Shown in pieces: positions 19,020 to 28,231 of a stretch of DNA of 64,000 nt (positions are counted from its first letter, which is position 1; each line of letters opens with the position of its first letter). Both the position numbers and the translations under genes were made by a program. The notes under the pieces are model-generated. The model was not told where the DNA came from. It saw nothing but the letters and a program-made list of their open reading frames with translations, and ran no database searches. Source of the DNA: Janthinobacterium sp. 67 (GTDB lineage: Bacteria; Pseudomonadota; Gammaproteobacteria; Burkholderiales; Burkholderiaceae_D); NCBI RefSeq assembly GCF_002797895.1, contig NZ_PGES01000001.1, positions 5,766,001-5,830,000 of the forward strand, given 5' to 3'.

Positions 19020-20513
19020 TTAGACCCGGTTGATCAGGAACGTGGTGAGCAGAGGGACTGGACGACCGGTCGCGCCTTTCGATCCGCCCGATTTCCATGC
19101 CGTGCCGGCGATGTCCAGATGCGCCCAAGTGTACTTTTTGGTGAAGTTTTCCAGGAAGGCCGCTGCCGTCACCGCGCCGCCGCCTGGCGTGCCGATGTTG
19201 GCCAGGTCCGCGAAGTTCGACTTCAGCTGCTCGTTGTACGCTTCTTCGATCGGCATGCGCCATGCCGTGTCGCTGGCTTGCTTGCCCGCTGCCAGCAGTT
19301 CACCGGCCAGCTGGTCATGCGCCGCATCGCTGCGCGTAAACAGGCCGCTGTTGTGGTGGCCCAGAGCGACGACGCAAGCGCCCGTCAGGGTGGCGATATC
19401 GACGACGGCGGCCGGCTTGAAGCGTTCGGCGTAGGTCAGCGCGTCGCACAGCACCAGGCGGCCTTCGGCGTCCGTGTTCAGCACTTCGATGGTCAGACCG
19501 TTCATGGAAGTGACGATGTCGCCCGGCTTGGTGGCGCGGCCCGACGGCATGTTTTCGCACGCGGCGATGATGCCGATGACGTTCAGCTTCAGGTTCATCT
19601 CGCCGATGGCGCGGAAGGTGCCCAGCACCGAGGCGGCGCCGCACATGTCGTACTTCATTTCATCCATGCCAGGACCGGCCTTGATCGAAATGCCGCCCGT
19701 GTCGAAGGTGATGCCCTTGCCGACCAGGACGACCGGCGCATCCTTGGCCTTGCCACCCATGTGCTTCAGGACGATGAATTTCGGCGGCTGCTCGCTGCCG
19801 TTGGTGACGGACAGGAAGCTGCCCATTTTCAGCGCTTCGAGCTGTTTGCGGTCCAGCACTTCGACTTCGAACTTGTAATCCTTGGCCAGCTGCTTGGCCG
19901 TGTTGGCCAGGTAGGTCGGGTTGGCGATGTTCGCCGGCAGGTCGCCCAGGTTGCGCGTCAGGTCGGAACCGTTGGCGATGGCGGTCGCTTGCGCCAGCGC
20001 GCCGCGCGTCGCTGCCGTTGCGGGAGCGGCCAGGACGATCTTGCGCACGCCTGCCGGCGCCGGATCTTTTTTGCTTTTTTGCGAGTCGCTGCGGTATTCG
20101 CTGTCGTGGGCGGCTTGCACCACGCAACGGATTGCCCAATTTACGTCGCGCTCTTTCACTTCAGCCAGCGGTAATGCGATAATGGCGTCCGCAGCACCCA
20201 GCGAGCCGAAGGCCTTGAGTGCGGCTTGTACGCCGCTTGTGAAGCTTTTTTCGCTGACAGTGTCATCGCTGCCCATGCCTACCAGCAGAACACGTTCGGC
20301 GGCGACGCCATCGACTGTGCGCAGCAGCAAAGTGCTGCCAGGCTTGCCGCTGATGTCGCCGGACTTCAGCGCAGCCGAAATCGCACCCTTGCTGTCCAGC
20401 GATTTTGCCGCTGGCGACAGTTTTTTGTTTTCGAATACCGCAACCGCGATGCATCCGCTTTTGGCCGTGCCGAGGGTGCTCTTGGTATCGAATGCTTTTA
20501 TGCTAAAGTCCAT
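19020..20513 (-). CDS. pepA: Leucyl aminopeptidase (cytosol aminopeptidase, M17)
   Basis: 497 residues, typical for PepA (E. coli 503). The M17 signature [10 protein letters not shown] is present, together with [15 protein letters not shown] (metal ligands Lys and Asp) and the metal-binding MKYDMCGAA segment. The enzyme is a two-metal hexameric aminopeptidase removing N-terminal Leu and related residues; in E. coli it also binds DNA. I chose the ATG at 20513 (MDFSIKAFD) because GGAGAA precedes it; an in-frame start 18 bases upstream lacks a ribosome site. Divergent from lptF with a 67-base shared control region. Confidence 0.95.
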   Translation of the reverse strand: MDFSIKAFDTKSTLGTAKSGCIAVAVFENKKLSPAAKSLDSKGAISAALKSGDISGKPGSTLLLRTVDGVAAERVLLVGMGSDDTVSEKSFTSGVQAALKAFGSLGAADAIIALPLAEVKERDVNWAIRCVVQAAHDSEYRSDSQKSKKDPAPAGVRKIVLAAPATAATRGALAQATAIANGSDLTRNLGDLPANIANPTYLANTAKQLAKDYKFEVEVLDRKQLEALKMGSFLSVTNGSEQPPKFIVLKHMGGKAKDAPVVLVGKGITFDTGGISIKAGPGMDEMKYDMCGAASVLGTFRAIGEMNLKLNVIGIIAACENMPSGRATKPGDIVTSMNGLTIEVLNTDAEGRLVLCDALTYAERFKPAAVVDIATLTGACVVALGHHNSGLFTRSDAAHDQLAGELLAAGKQASDTAWRMPIEEAYNEQLKSNFADLANIGTPGGGAVTAAAFLENFTKKYTWAHLDIAGTAWKSGGSKGATGRPVPLLTTFLINRV

Positions 20514-20536
20514 TTGGTTCTCCGTTTTCATTTACT

Positions 20537-20574
20537 AGTAACGTGTTACTCAACTAACTGACCCGAATTATAAA
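20537..20574. promoter_or_regulatory. Divergent pepA-lptF control region with a candidate lptF promoter
   Basis: For lptF: TTACTC (20546-20551), 17 bases, TATAAA (20569-20574). The predicted start of transcription is at or within a base or two of the lptF ATG at 20581, so the mRNA may be leaderless. An inverted repeat AGTAAC-GT-GTTACT (20537-20550) overlaps the -35 element, and TTACTAGTAA (20532-20541) is a second palindrome; both could bind a repressor. Confidence 0.5.
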
Positions 20575-20580
20575 CTCCGA

Positions 20581-21726
20581 ATGATCTTTCAACGCGCCCT
20601 TCGACGTGAATTGGCTAGTGCCGCCGGGGCCACCTTCACAGTTTTATTCAGCATCCTGCTCACCTGGATGCTGATCGGTATTCTCGGCAAGGCGGCGGGC
20701 GGCAAGATCGCATCGTCCGACGTCATGTCGCTGATGGTTTTTTCCGCCCTGATGCAGCTGCCCACCATCATCATCCTCACCGGTTTCATTGCGGTGCTGA
20801 TGGTCGTCACGCGCAGCTACAAGGAGTCGGAGATGGTGGTGTGGTTCGCCTCCGGCCTGAGCCTGTCGCGCTGGATCTGGCCCGTGCTCAGCTTCGGCCT
20901 GCCGCTGGTGCTGGCCACCGGTGTCCTGAGCCTGTACGCCACGCCGTGGGCGCAAAAGAAAAGCGATGAATATGTGGCGCGCTTTGAAAAGCGCGAAGAT
21001 CTGCAGAAGGTCACGCCGGGCCAGTTCCGCGAATCGGCCGGCAGCAACCGTATCTTCTTCGTCGAGGGCGTTCGCGGTGAGAAGAACGTCGTGCAGAACG
21101 TCTTCGTCAATACCGTCGATGAAAAAGGCAGCGCCGTCGTCGTCGTGGCCAAGGAAGGCGTGATCAATACCGACGCCAAGGGCCAGCGCTTCCTCGTGCT
21201 CAAGAGCGGCCGCCGTTACCAGGGCGTGCCGACGCAGGCGGACTTCCAGACCATGGAATTCGAACAGTACATCATGCGCATCGAGAGCAAGCAGCAGGAG
21301 CTGGGCGCGGACCTGGGCGTACGCGCCATGAGCACCATGGCGCTGGTCGAGGCGAACAATCAGTTCACCATGGCCGAATTGCTGTGGCGGGTCAGCGCGC
21401 CCCTGATCGGCCTGATGCTGATCCTGCTGGCCATTCCGCTGGGCTTTGTCAATCCGCGCGCCGGCAGTTCGACCAATCTCATCATCGCGCTGCTGATTTT
21501 CTTTACGTACAGCAACCTGATCAAGGTCATCGAAGCGAGCGTGAAACAGGGCCGCATGACCTTCGGCCTGGCCTGGTGGCCGCTGCATCTGCTGGCCGCG
21601 CTGGCCGTGGTGGCGCTGTTTGTATGGCGCCTGAACGTGAATCACCGCTATCATCCGCTGGTTCTGCTGGCGGCTTTCAAGCGCGCGCGCCGCGCCGGCA
21701 ATACAAGTAAAGCGGTATCGAAATGA
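20581..21726 (+). CDS. lptF: LptF, LPS export ABC transporter permease
   Basis: 381 residues, YjgP/YjgQ family. Starts IFQRALRRELASAAGATF, with transmembrane helices near 15-36, 55-78 and 100-122, a periplasmic beta-jellyroll domain (about 125-260), and three C-terminal helices. With LptG and LptB it extracts lipopolysaccharide from the inner membrane and passes it along the LptC-LptA bridge. No ribosome site precedes the ATG. Its TGA overlaps the lptG ATG (ATGA), so the two are translationally coupled as is usual. Confidence 0.95.
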   Translation: MIFQRALRRELASAAGATFTVLFSILLTWMLIGILGKAAGGKIASSDVMSLMVFSALMQLPTIIILTGFIAVLMVVTRSYKESEMVVWFASGLSLSRWIWPVLSFGLPLVLATGVLSLYATPWAQKKSDEYVARFEKREDLQKVTPGQFRESAGSNRIFFVEGVRGEKNVVQNVFVNTVDEKGSAVVVVAKEGVINTDAKGQRFLVLKSGRRYQGVPTQADFQTMEFEQYIMRIESKQQELGADLGVRAMSTMALVEANNQFTMAELLWRVSAPLIGLMLILLAIPLGFVNPRAGSSTNLIIALLIFFTYSNLIKVIEASVKQGRMTFGLAWWPLHLLAALAVVALFVWRLNVNHRYHPLVLLAAFKRARRAGNTSKAVSK

Positions 21727-22892
21727 AGATTTTACAGCGCTATTTTGCGGTCTCGATATTCCAGGCGGTGCTGTTCGTGCTGCTTGCCTTTTTGGCACTG
21801 CAAGCCTTCATCGACCTGACGGGCGAGCTGCCCAAGGTGGGCCGCAACGGCTACACCATTCAGTATGCCTTCCTGTACGTGCTGGTGCTGGTGCCGGGAC
21901 ACGTGTACGAGGTGATGCCGATCGCGGCGCTGATCGGCACCATCTACACGATGGCGCAGTTTGCCGCGAGTTCCGAATTTACCATCATGCGCGCTTCGAG
22001 CATGTCGACGGCGATGGCCGCCGGTTTTCTGTTCCGCATCGGTATCGTCTTCGTCGTCATCACCTTCATCTTCGGTGAGCTGATCACGCCGCGCACGGAA
22101 CCGCTGGCCGAACGCCTCAAGCTGACTTCGCGCGGCGCGACCGTGTCGAGCGAATTTCGCTCTGGCCTGTGGACCAAGGACATGATCAAGAGCGAGGGCC
22201 TGACGGGCACCGTCACCGGTTCGCGCTTTTTCAATGTGGGCGAAGCGCGTCCGGACGGCCAGCTGAAGAACGTCAAACTGTATGAATTCGACATCGACAT
22301 GCGTTTGCGTACCCTGACCGTGGCCAAGGGCGCGACGTACCAGGGCAATAACACCTGGCGCCTGACCGACGTGACGGAGACCTCGTTCTCGAACAGCGCG
22401 GCCATTGCCCCCGGTTTCGAGCCTAAGCTGGCGAACTACTTTGGACAGGAAACGAGCCTGGTGCGCACGGTGCAAAGCGCCAGCAAGGACATGATGTCGG
22501 AAGTGACGCCGAAGATCCTGACGGTCTCGGCCTCCGATCCCGAACGCATGTCGGCCAGCGAACTGGCCGTGTACACGCGCCACCTGGCCGAGAACAAGCA
22601 GGAAACGGAGCGTTTCCGCATCGCCTTCTGGAAAAAACTGATCGATCCGCTGGCCATTTTCGTGCTGATGGCGCTGGCGCTGCCGTTCGCCTACATGCAT
22701 ACGCGCAGCGGCGGCATCAGCCTGAAGATCTTCATCGGCATCATGATCGGCGTGAGCTTCATGCTGGTCAACACCCTGTTCTCGCATCTTGGCTTGCTCA
22801 GCACCTGGCCAGCCTTCCTGACGGCGGTGGCGCCGAGCGCCCTGTATCTGCTGCTGGCGCTGGGCGCCCTGTGGTGGGTGGAGCGGCACTGA
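21723..22892 (+). CDS. lptG: LptG, LPS export ABC transporter permease
   Basis: 389 residues, same fold as LptF: KILQRYFAVSIFQAVLFVLLAFLALQAFIDL N-terminus, an EFTIMRASSMS coupling region, periplasmic domain about 125-270, and C-terminal helices starting KLIDPLAIFVLMALALP. Second membrane subunit of the LptB2FG LPS extractor. Four-base overlap with lptF. Its TGA shares one base with the ATG of the next gene (TGATG), so cbiX is coupled to it. Confidence 0.95.
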   Translation: MKILQRYFAVSIFQAVLFVLLAFLALQAFIDLTGELPKVGRNGYTIQYAFLYVLVLVPGHVYEVMPIAALIGTIYTMAQFAASSEFTIMRASSMSTAMAAGFLFRIGIVFVVITFIFGELITPRTEPLAERLKLTSRGATVSSEFRSGLWTKDMIKSEGLTGTVTGSRFFNVGEARPDGQLKNVKLYEFDIDMRLRTLTVAKGATYQGNNTWRLTDVTETSFSNSAAIAPGFEPKLANYFGQETSLVRTVQSASKDMMSEVTPKILTVSASDPERMSASELAVYTRHLAENKQETERFRIAFWKKLIDPLAIFVLMALALPFAYMHTRSGGISLKIFIGIMIGVSFMLVNTLFSHLGLLSTWPAFLTAVAPSALYLLLALGALWWVERH

Positions 22893-23299
22893 TGGAGACG
22901 AACGTGAAACAGGCACTGATCTTGTTTGCCCACGGTGCGCGCGCCGCATCGTGGGCCGCGCCCTTCGAGCGCCTGCGCGACCTGACCCAGGCGCGCATGC
23001 CCGACGCCAGCGTGCACCTGGCTTTCCTGGAACTGATGACGCCGCGCCTGCCCGAGCTGGTGGCGACCCTGGTGGCCGAGCTGCCCGCCGGCGCCATCCT
23101 GGACGTCACCGTGGTGCCCGTGTTCCTGGGGCAGGGCGGCCATGTGCTGCGCGACTTGCCGCTGCTGCTGGAAGAATTGCGCCAGCAGCATCCGGTACTG
23201 CGCCTGAAAGTGGTCGAAGCGGTGGGCGAGAACGCCAGCGTGCTCGCCGCCATCGCCGATTACTGCGTGGCGGCGCCAGGTTCCAGCATTCCCCCTTGA
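22892..23299 (+). CDS. cbiX: Short CbiX-type sirohydrochlorin chelatase family protein
   Basis: 135 residues, the single-domain CbiX(S) size. Both metal-binding histidines of the family are present: in LFAHGARA near the N-terminus and in VVPVFLGQGGHVLRDLP in the middle. Members insert Co or Fe into sirohydrochlorin for cobalamin or siroheme. Start at 22892 overlaps the lptG stop by one base (TGATG); an upstream in-frame start would lie inside lptG. Siroheme is the cofactor of the CysI encoded 7 kb away, so an iron chelatase role for sulfite reduction is plausible. Its position in an LPS-export operon is odd. Confidence 0.85.
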   Translation: METNVKQALILFAHGARAASWAAPFERLRDLTQARMPDASVHLAFLELMTPRLPELVATLVAELPAGAILDVTVVPVFLGQGGHVLRDLPLLLEELRQQHPVLRLKVVEAVGENASVLAAIADYCVAAPGSSIPP

Positions 23300-24276
23300 G
23301 CGGCATCGACATCGTCTACCTGTGGGTGGACGGCGCCGATCCCGCCTGGCGCGCGCGCCGGCAGCAGGCGTATGCCACCTGGGCGCAAGCCCATCCCGGC
23401 CAGCTGGCCCTGCACGGCAACGTGGCGGGCCGCTACCGCGACAACGGCGAACTGCGCTACAACCTGCGCGCGCTCGAGCGCTTCTTCCCCGGCCATGGCC
23501 ACATCTACCTGCTGACGGACCGGCAAGTGCCGGCCTGGCTGCGCGCCTCGCCGCGCCTGACGGTGATCGACCATGCGAGCCTGATGCCCGCCGCCTCCCT
23601 GCCCGTGTTCGACTCCGGCCATATCGAATCGTATCTGCACCATATTCCCGGCCTGTCCGAGCGCTTCCTGTACCTGAACGACGATGTCTTTTTCGGCGCG
23701 CCGTTCGAGCCCGCATTCTGGTTTGGCGAGGAAGGGGACCGGCGTTTGAGTGTGTTTACGGAGAGCGAGCTGCAGGATGACCTGCACGATGATCTGCAGG
23801 GCTTGCGCGCCGACGTGGCGGCGCCCGTCAATTGCGCTACTTTGTCGCGGCAATGGCTGTCGGCGCAATATGCCGATTACCGGCATGAACCGCGCCTGTA
23901 TGCGCATGCGCCCCGGCCCATGCTGAAAAGCGCGCTGCATGTACTGGAAGGGCTGGCGCCGGCCATGTTTTCCGGCGTGCGCGCGACCGTGTTTCGCTCG
24001 TGGCAGGTACCGGCATTGCTGCCCGACCTGGTGCCGCGCTGGATGGTGCATCAGGGAGTCGCGCGCTCGCGCATGCTCGACCCGCTGCATATCGCCAGCG
24101 GCGATGTGGCGGCGCCGCAGCAGCTCGAGGAGCTGGCGGCGCGTTTCGGCAGCTTGCCGTTTTTCTGCATCAACGATACCTGCGACGAGGCCGAGGACGA
24201 CGACCCGCGCCTGCTGCGCGTGGCCGCCACCTTGCAGCGGCTGCTGCCGCTGCCATCCTCATTCGAAGGCGCTTAA
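23296..24276 (+). CDS. Stealth-type capsule/glycan sugar-phosphate transferase
   Basis: 326 residues. The conserved Stealth regions are visible: CR1 IDIVYLWVDGADP near the start, CR2 YRDNGELRYNLRALERFFPG then IYLLTDRQVPAWL, a CR3-like segment HAPRPMLKSALHVL, and CR4 FFCINDTCDEAEDDDP. LYLNDDVFFG carries the acidic pair. The family transfers hexose-1-phosphate onto surface glycans. Only a TTG start is available (23296, overlapping the cbiX stop as TTGA), because the in-frame upstream region is cbiX coding sequence; an upstream ATG at 22951 would give an implausible 441-residue protein. It sits fourth in a coupled unit with lptF, lptG and cbiX. Confidence 0.82.
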   Translation: MSGIDIVYLWVDGADPAWRARRQQAYATWAQAHPGQLALHGNVAGRYRDNGELRYNLRALERFFPGHGHIYLLTDRQVPAWLRASPRLTVIDHASLMPAASLPVFDSGHIESYLHHIPGLSERFLYLNDDVFFGAPFEPAFWFGEEGDRRLSVFTESELQDDLHDDLQGLRADVAAPVNCATLSRQWLSAQYADYRHEPRLYAHAPRPMLKSALHVLEGLAPAMFSGVRATVFRSWQVPALLPDLVPRWMVHQGVARSRMLDPLHIASGDVAAPQQLEELAARFGSLPFFCINDTCDEAEDDDPRLLRVAATLQRLLPLPSSFEGA

Positions 24277-24923
24277 GCCGCTTTCCTGTTTGGGGCCAGG
24301 CTGATGCGGGCGGCGGCCGTGCTGTCGGACAGCGAAGCGAGGAACAGCAGCAAATAGGCGCCCAGTTCGAACACTTCCTCGCCCAGCAGCGCATAGGCGT
24401 CCGGCATGCCATGGAAGACCTTCTTGTCGAAGGGCCAGCCGGCGACCATCAGCAAGCCGCCAAGCAGCGTCAGGATGGTGATGCGCATGCTGAAAATCCG
24501 CGGCGCCGCGGCAAACACCTTGCGCGCGCGCGGCGCGAAAAAGATCAGCACGCGTATCAGGATCAGCAATTCCACCACGCGCAGAGCTTTTTCCAGCTGC
24601 GCCCACGCGGGCGCCGTGCCGAACTGGTCGATATCGAGTTCGCGCAGCAGGAAGCCGAACAGCAGGGCCGACAAGCCCGCATGCATGAGGAAGCGCAAGG
24701 ACTGGCGGTCGGTCTCTTGCCAGGCGCGCACGCCGTGCACGGCGCAAGCGAGGGCCAGGAACAGCGCCTGCAGCCATTCCAGCAAATGGTTTTCATCGTC
24801 GATATTCGGGAACGCCGTCCACAGGGCGATGGAGGCGAGCATGCTGAGCAGCACAGCGCTGGCGACGCCGGCATTGCTGCGGCTGAGCGAAGTCAGGGCT
24901 TCGCGCATGGAAGTGAAATTCAT
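24273..24923 (-). CDS. Integral membrane protein, unknown function
   Basis: 216 residues. Five or six hydrophobic segments: VASAVLLSMLASIALWTAF, LLEWLQALFLALACAVHGV, LMHAGLSALLFGFLL, a region near VELLILIRVLIFFAP, ITILTLLGGLLMVAGW and VFELGAYLLLFLASL. Not recognised as a named family. I chose the ATG at 24923 (MNFTSMREAL); a TTG 90 bases upstream would add a Pro/Ala-rich tail of 30 residues. Its stop overlaps that of the Stealth gene by four bases in convergent orientation. The N-terminal Phe-Thr-Ser and the Asp-Glu-Asn-His loop are the only hints of specificity. Confidence 0.72.
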   Translation of the reverse strand: MNFTSMREALTSLSRSNAGVASAVLLSMLASIALWTAFPNIDDENHLLEWLQALFLALACAVHGVRAWQETDRQSLRFLMHAGLSALLFGFLLRELDIDQFGTAPAWAQLEKALRVVELLILIRVLIFFAPRARKVFAAAPRIFSMRITILTLLGGLLMVAGWPFDKKVFHGMPDAYALLGEEVFELGAYLLLFLASLSDSTAAARISLAPNRKAA

Positions 24924-25086
24924 GTATGTCGTAAGGCTAAAGTTGCGCGGCGCGGTATTGCAGCCTGCGGGCGCAGCTTTTTTCGGAGAGATTGCCGGAG
25001 CGGCCTCCGTCAACCGGGAGACCGCAAGGCAAGCGCTATGGCGGGGCGTAGCGTGAATTTATTGCTAACACGCAACAATTTCTCGA

Positions 25087-25106
25087 GAAAAGATGCGTGA
25101 GCATCG
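25087..25106 (-). terminator. Possible weak terminator after cobA
   Basis: On the minus strand GATGC, TCAC loop, GCATC, then TTTTCT. The stem is only five pairs. The 24924-25170 gap otherwise holds the promoter of the membrane protein gene and a 12-base palindrome GACTTTAAAGTC (25138-25149) of unknown role; no gene seen. Confidence 0.35.
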
Positions 25107-25170
25107 TATCATGTTTCCCCGGAAGACGTCGGTTACTGACTTTAAAGTCGGTAAAATACGGTGTGTTTAT

Positions 25171-25935
25171 TCAAGCATGGCGCGCCAGATTCGCGGCCGC
25201 TTCTTCGATGGCCTGGTGCGTGCGCGCGGCCATGGCGTCGCCCAGCATCACCAGCACGGGACCGTGGGTGTCGCCCAGGCCGTGCGCCAGGGCGCTCAGC
25301 GTCAGGCGCACGATGCGCTGGTCCGGGCGGCTGCAGTTTTCAATCACCACCACCGGCGTGTCGGCACGGCGGCCCTGGGCCAGCAGGCGCTGGGCCGTGG
25401 CGATGGCTTCGCGCCCGCCCATGTATTGCACCAGGGTGTCGCAGTCCGGGATGCGCGTCTGGTCCGGTTCGCCCGGTGCCGTGCTGGACGTAAAAAAGGC
25501 CACGCTGCGCGATACGCCCCGCTTGGTCAGCGGCTGCTGGGTGGCGGCCGCCGCCGCCAGGGCCGTGGTAATGCCGGGCACCACTTCGACGACGATGCCC
25601 GCTTCTTCCAGTGCCCGCAATTCTTCATCGGCGCGGCCAAACAGCATGGGGTCGCCCCCTTTCAGGCGCACGATGATGGCGTGCTTGCGCGCATTGTCGA
25701 CCAATTGCTTGTTGATGAATGCCTGCGCCGTCGACAACTGGCCGCAGCGCTTGCCGACGAGGATTTTTTGCGCCTGGGGGCACAGCTCCAGCATCTCTTC
25801 GGTAACCAGCGCGTCGTGCAGCACGACGTCCGCCTGTGCCAGCAGGCGCGCGCCGCGCAAGGTCATCAGGTCTTGCGCGCCGGGTCCGGCGCCGATCAGG
25901 TAGACCTTGCCGGGGAGAGATGGGGAGCTGTTCAT
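25171..25935 (-). CDS. cobA: Uroporphyrinogen-III C-methyltransferase (SUMT)
   Basis: 254 residues of a single SUMT domain. Signatures: KVYLIGAGPGAQDLMTLRG at the N-terminus, DALVTEEML, VRLKGGDPMLFGRADEE, VVPGITTALAAAA and the GPVLVMLGDAM region. It makes precorrin-2 from uroporphyrinogen III using two SAM, the first step to siroheme. It is shorter than CysG because the dehydrogenase/chelatase half is absent, so the last steps must come from elsewhere (the CbiX protein is a candidate). The start at 25935 follows AGGAAAGG. Last gene of the cys operon, supplying siroheme for CysI. Confidence 0.93.
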   Translation of the reverse strand: MNSSPSLPGKVYLIGAGPGAQDLMTLRGARLLAQADVVLHDALVTEEMLELCPQAQKILVGKRCGQLSTAQAFINKQLVDNARKHAIIVRLKGGDPMLFGRADEELRALEEAGIVVEVVPGITTALAAAAATQQPLTKRGVSRSVAFFTSSTAPGEPDQTRIPDCDTLVQYMGGREAIATAQRLLAQGRRADTPVVVIENCSRPDQRIVRLTLSALAHGLGDTHGPVLVMLGDAMAARTHQAIEEAAANLARHA

Positions 25936-25963
25936 GTGGCTGCCTTTCCTGGACGATACGGGA

Positions 25964-27280
25964 TTAGAGTCGAACCATGCCCGCCGCGACGGTCTGGTGG
26001 GTGACTTCATCGATCAGGATAAACGCGCCCGTGGCGCGGATGTCCGCATACGCATCGGCTGCCAGCGCCTGCTGCACGTTCAGGCTGATGCGCGCGATGT
26101 CGTTCAGCTTCAAGCCTTCGGCCGGATGGCGCTGCTGCGTATTGATGTCGAGGATCGATTCGATCGCCGTCACCTTGGCCGCCGTCTGCTTGGTGCCGTG
26201 CTTGATCCAGTACTTGCGGCGCAGGTCCAGCGCATCTTCCGACAGCCAGCACACGTCGGCCGTTACCTGTTTGAGCAGCGAGGCAGGGCGCTCGCTGCTC
26301 GCCAGCAAGTCGCCGCGCGAGATATCGAGGTATTCATTGAGCAGCAGGGTGACGGACTGGCCCACCACGGCCGTTGGCAGCGAACCGTCCAGGGTGACGA
26401 TATCCTTGACGGTTGCCGTCTGGCCCGATGGCTGCACCACGAGGGTGTCGCCGATGCTGACCTTGCCTGCTTCGATGCGGCCCATGTAGCCGCGGAAGTC
26501 GTTCGCTTCGTGGCCGTTGTGGCGTGCCACCAGCTGCACCGGGAAGCGGAAGGGCGTGTCGTGCGATTCGTCGTAGACGGACAGCGATTCGAGCAGTTCG
26601 ATCAAAGTCGGGCCCGTGTACCAGCCCAGCTTGTCGCCGCGTTCGACGACGTTGTCGCCCGTCAATGCTGACAGTGGGATCGGCGTGATGTCCTTCAAGC
26701 CCAGCGACTGGGCGAATTCGCGGTAGGCGGCGACGATGCGGTTGTACACCGTTTCATCGTAGTCGACCAGGTCCATCTTGTTGACGGCCACGACCACGTG
26801 CTCGATCTGCAGCAGGTGGGCAATCGTCGAATGGCGCTTGGTCTGGATCAGCAATTCCACGCTGCCGTCGTCGCCCAGTTTCACTTTCGATACGTCGATT
26901 AGGATGATGACGGCGTCGGCGGTGGACGCGCCCGTCACCATGTTGCGCGTGTATTGCTCGTGGCCTGGCGTGTCGGCGATGATGAATTTGCGTTTCGGCG
27001 TGGCAAAGTAGCGGTAGGCCACGTCGATGGTGATGCCTTGCTCGCGTTCCGCTTCCAGGCCGTCCGTCAGCAGCGACAGGTCGACCGTGTCGCCCACCGT
27101 GCGCTTGTGCTTGGAGCGCGACATGGCGTCGAGCTGGTCGGCAAAGATGCCCTTGCTGTCGAACAGCAAACGGCCGATCAGCGTGCTCTTGCCGTCATCG
27201 ACGGAACCGGCCGTGATGAAGCGCAGCATGCCGCGCTCCAGGCTGTCGGTGAGAGTGGTGTTCTGGATTGCTGCGTTCAT
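25964..27280 (-). CDS. cysN: Sulfate adenylyltransferase subunit 1 (CysN)
   Basis: 438 residues, a GTPase of the EF-Tu type with G1 GSVDDGKST, G3 DTPGHEQY and G4 NKMD. It couples GTP hydrolysis to APS synthesis from ATP and sulfate by CysD. No APS-kinase (CysC) domain is fused at the C-terminus, in keeping with an APS-type CysH in the same operon. The ATG at 27280 shares one base with the cysD stop (TAATG), so they are coupled. An in-frame ATG 153 bases upstream lies within cysD and is rejected. Confidence 0.95.
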   Translation of the reverse strand: MNAAIQNTTLTDSLERGMLRFITAGSVDDGKSTLIGRLLFDSKGIFADQLDAMSRSKHKRTVGDTVDLSLLTDGLEAEREQGITIDVAYRYFATPKRKFIIADTPGHEQYTRNMVTGASTADAVIILIDVSKVKLGDDGSVELLIQTKRHSTIAHLLQIEHVVVAVNKMDLVDYDETVYNRIVAAYREFAQSLGLKDITPIPLSALTGDNVVERGDKLGWYTGPTLIELLESLSVYDESHDTPFRFPVQLVARHNGHEANDFRGYMGRIEAGKVSIGDTLVVQPSGQTATVKDIVTLDGSLPTAVVGQSVTLLLNEYLDISRGDLLASSERPASLLKQVTADVCWLSEDALDLRRKYWIKHGTKQTAAKVTAIESILDINTQQRHPAEGLKLNDIARISLNVQQALAADAYADIRATGAFILIDEVTHQTVAAGMVRL

Positions 27281-28191
27281 TAGAAATACCCTGCTTTCTT
27301 GCGTTTTTCCATCGAGGCTTCGGAAGTCTGGTCGTCCATGCGGGTGGCGCCGCGTTCCGTGATTTGCGTGATTGCCGTCTCGGCGATGATGGCGTCGACC
27401 GTCGCCGCGTCGGACGACACGGGGCAGGTGCACGAGATATCGCCCACCGTGCGGAAGCGCACGACTTGCGTTTCCACCGTTTCACCTTCGCGCGGCGGCG
27501 TCAGATCCGTCAGCGGCACCAGCAAACCGTTGCGCGGGATCACCTGGCGCTCGTGCGCGAAGTAGATCGGCGGCAGTTCGAGTTGCTCGCGAGCGATGTA
27601 TTGCCACACGTCCAGCTCGGTCCAGTTCGAGATGGGGAAGACGCGCATGTTTTCACCCGGATGCACGCGGGTGTTATACAGGTCCCACAATTCCGGACGC
27701 TGGGCTTTCGGGTCCCAGGCGCCGAATTCGTCACGGAACGAGAAGATGCGTTCCTTGGCACGGGCTTTTTCTTCGTCGCGGCGCGCGCCGCCGATGCAGG
27801 CGTCAAATTTGTATTCGGCGATGGTTTCCAGCAAGGTCACGGCTTGGGCCGCGTTGCGCGAATCCGTGGCCGGGTTGCGCAGGCGCACGGTGCCGCGCTT
27901 GATCGAGTCTTCCACGGAACCGACGATCAGGCGTTCGCCCAGTTCCGCCACTTTCTTGTCACGGAAAGTGATGACTTCCGGGAAGTTGTGGCCCGTGTCG
28001 ATGTGCACGAGGGGGAATGGGAACTTGCCTGGGCGGAAGGCTTTCTCGGCCAGGCGCAGCAGGACGACGGAATCCTTGCCGCCGGAAAACAGCAGCGCAG
28101 GGTTGGCCGATTCGGCCGCCACTTCGCGCATGATGTGGATGGCTTCCGATTCAAGGCTGTCGAGGTGACGCTGGTTCAAAATATTGCTCAT
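27280..28191 (-). CDS. cysD: Sulfate adenylyltransferase subunit 2 (CysD)
   Basis: 303 residues, the catalytic subunit of ATP sulfurylase. The PP-loop ALLFSGGKDSVVLLRLA is clear, followed by the FPLVHIDTGHNFPE segment and the C-terminal GRATRMDDQTSEASME-like end. It adenylates sulfate to APS. Directly upstream of cysN with overlapping stop and start, and 40 bases downstream of the cysH stop. Only AAGAAAG precedes its ATG. Confidence 0.96.
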   Translation of the reverse strand: MSNILNQRHLDSLESEAIHIMREVAAESANPALLFSGGKDSVVLLRLAEKAFRPGKFPFPLVHIDTGHNFPEVITFRDKKVAELGERLIVGSVEDSIKRGTVRLRNPATDSRNAAQAVTLLETIAEYKFDACIGGARRDEEKARAKERIFSFRDEFGAWDPKAQRPELWDLYNTRVHPGENMRVFPISNWTELDVWQYIAREQLELPPIYFAHERQVIPRNGLLVPLTDLTPPREGETVETQVVRFRTVGDISCTCPVSSDAATVDAIIAETAITQITERGATRMDDQTSEASMEKRKKAGYF

Positions 28192-28231
28192 ATAGGGTGC
28201 TTTCTTGTTCTGCTGAGTCTGTTGTGTCTGT

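Noticed and set aside
22951..23295. Stealth gene starting at 22951
   Set aside because: This frame overlaps cbiX over its whole length and the extra N-terminus is Arg/Pro/Gly-rich with no Stealth features.
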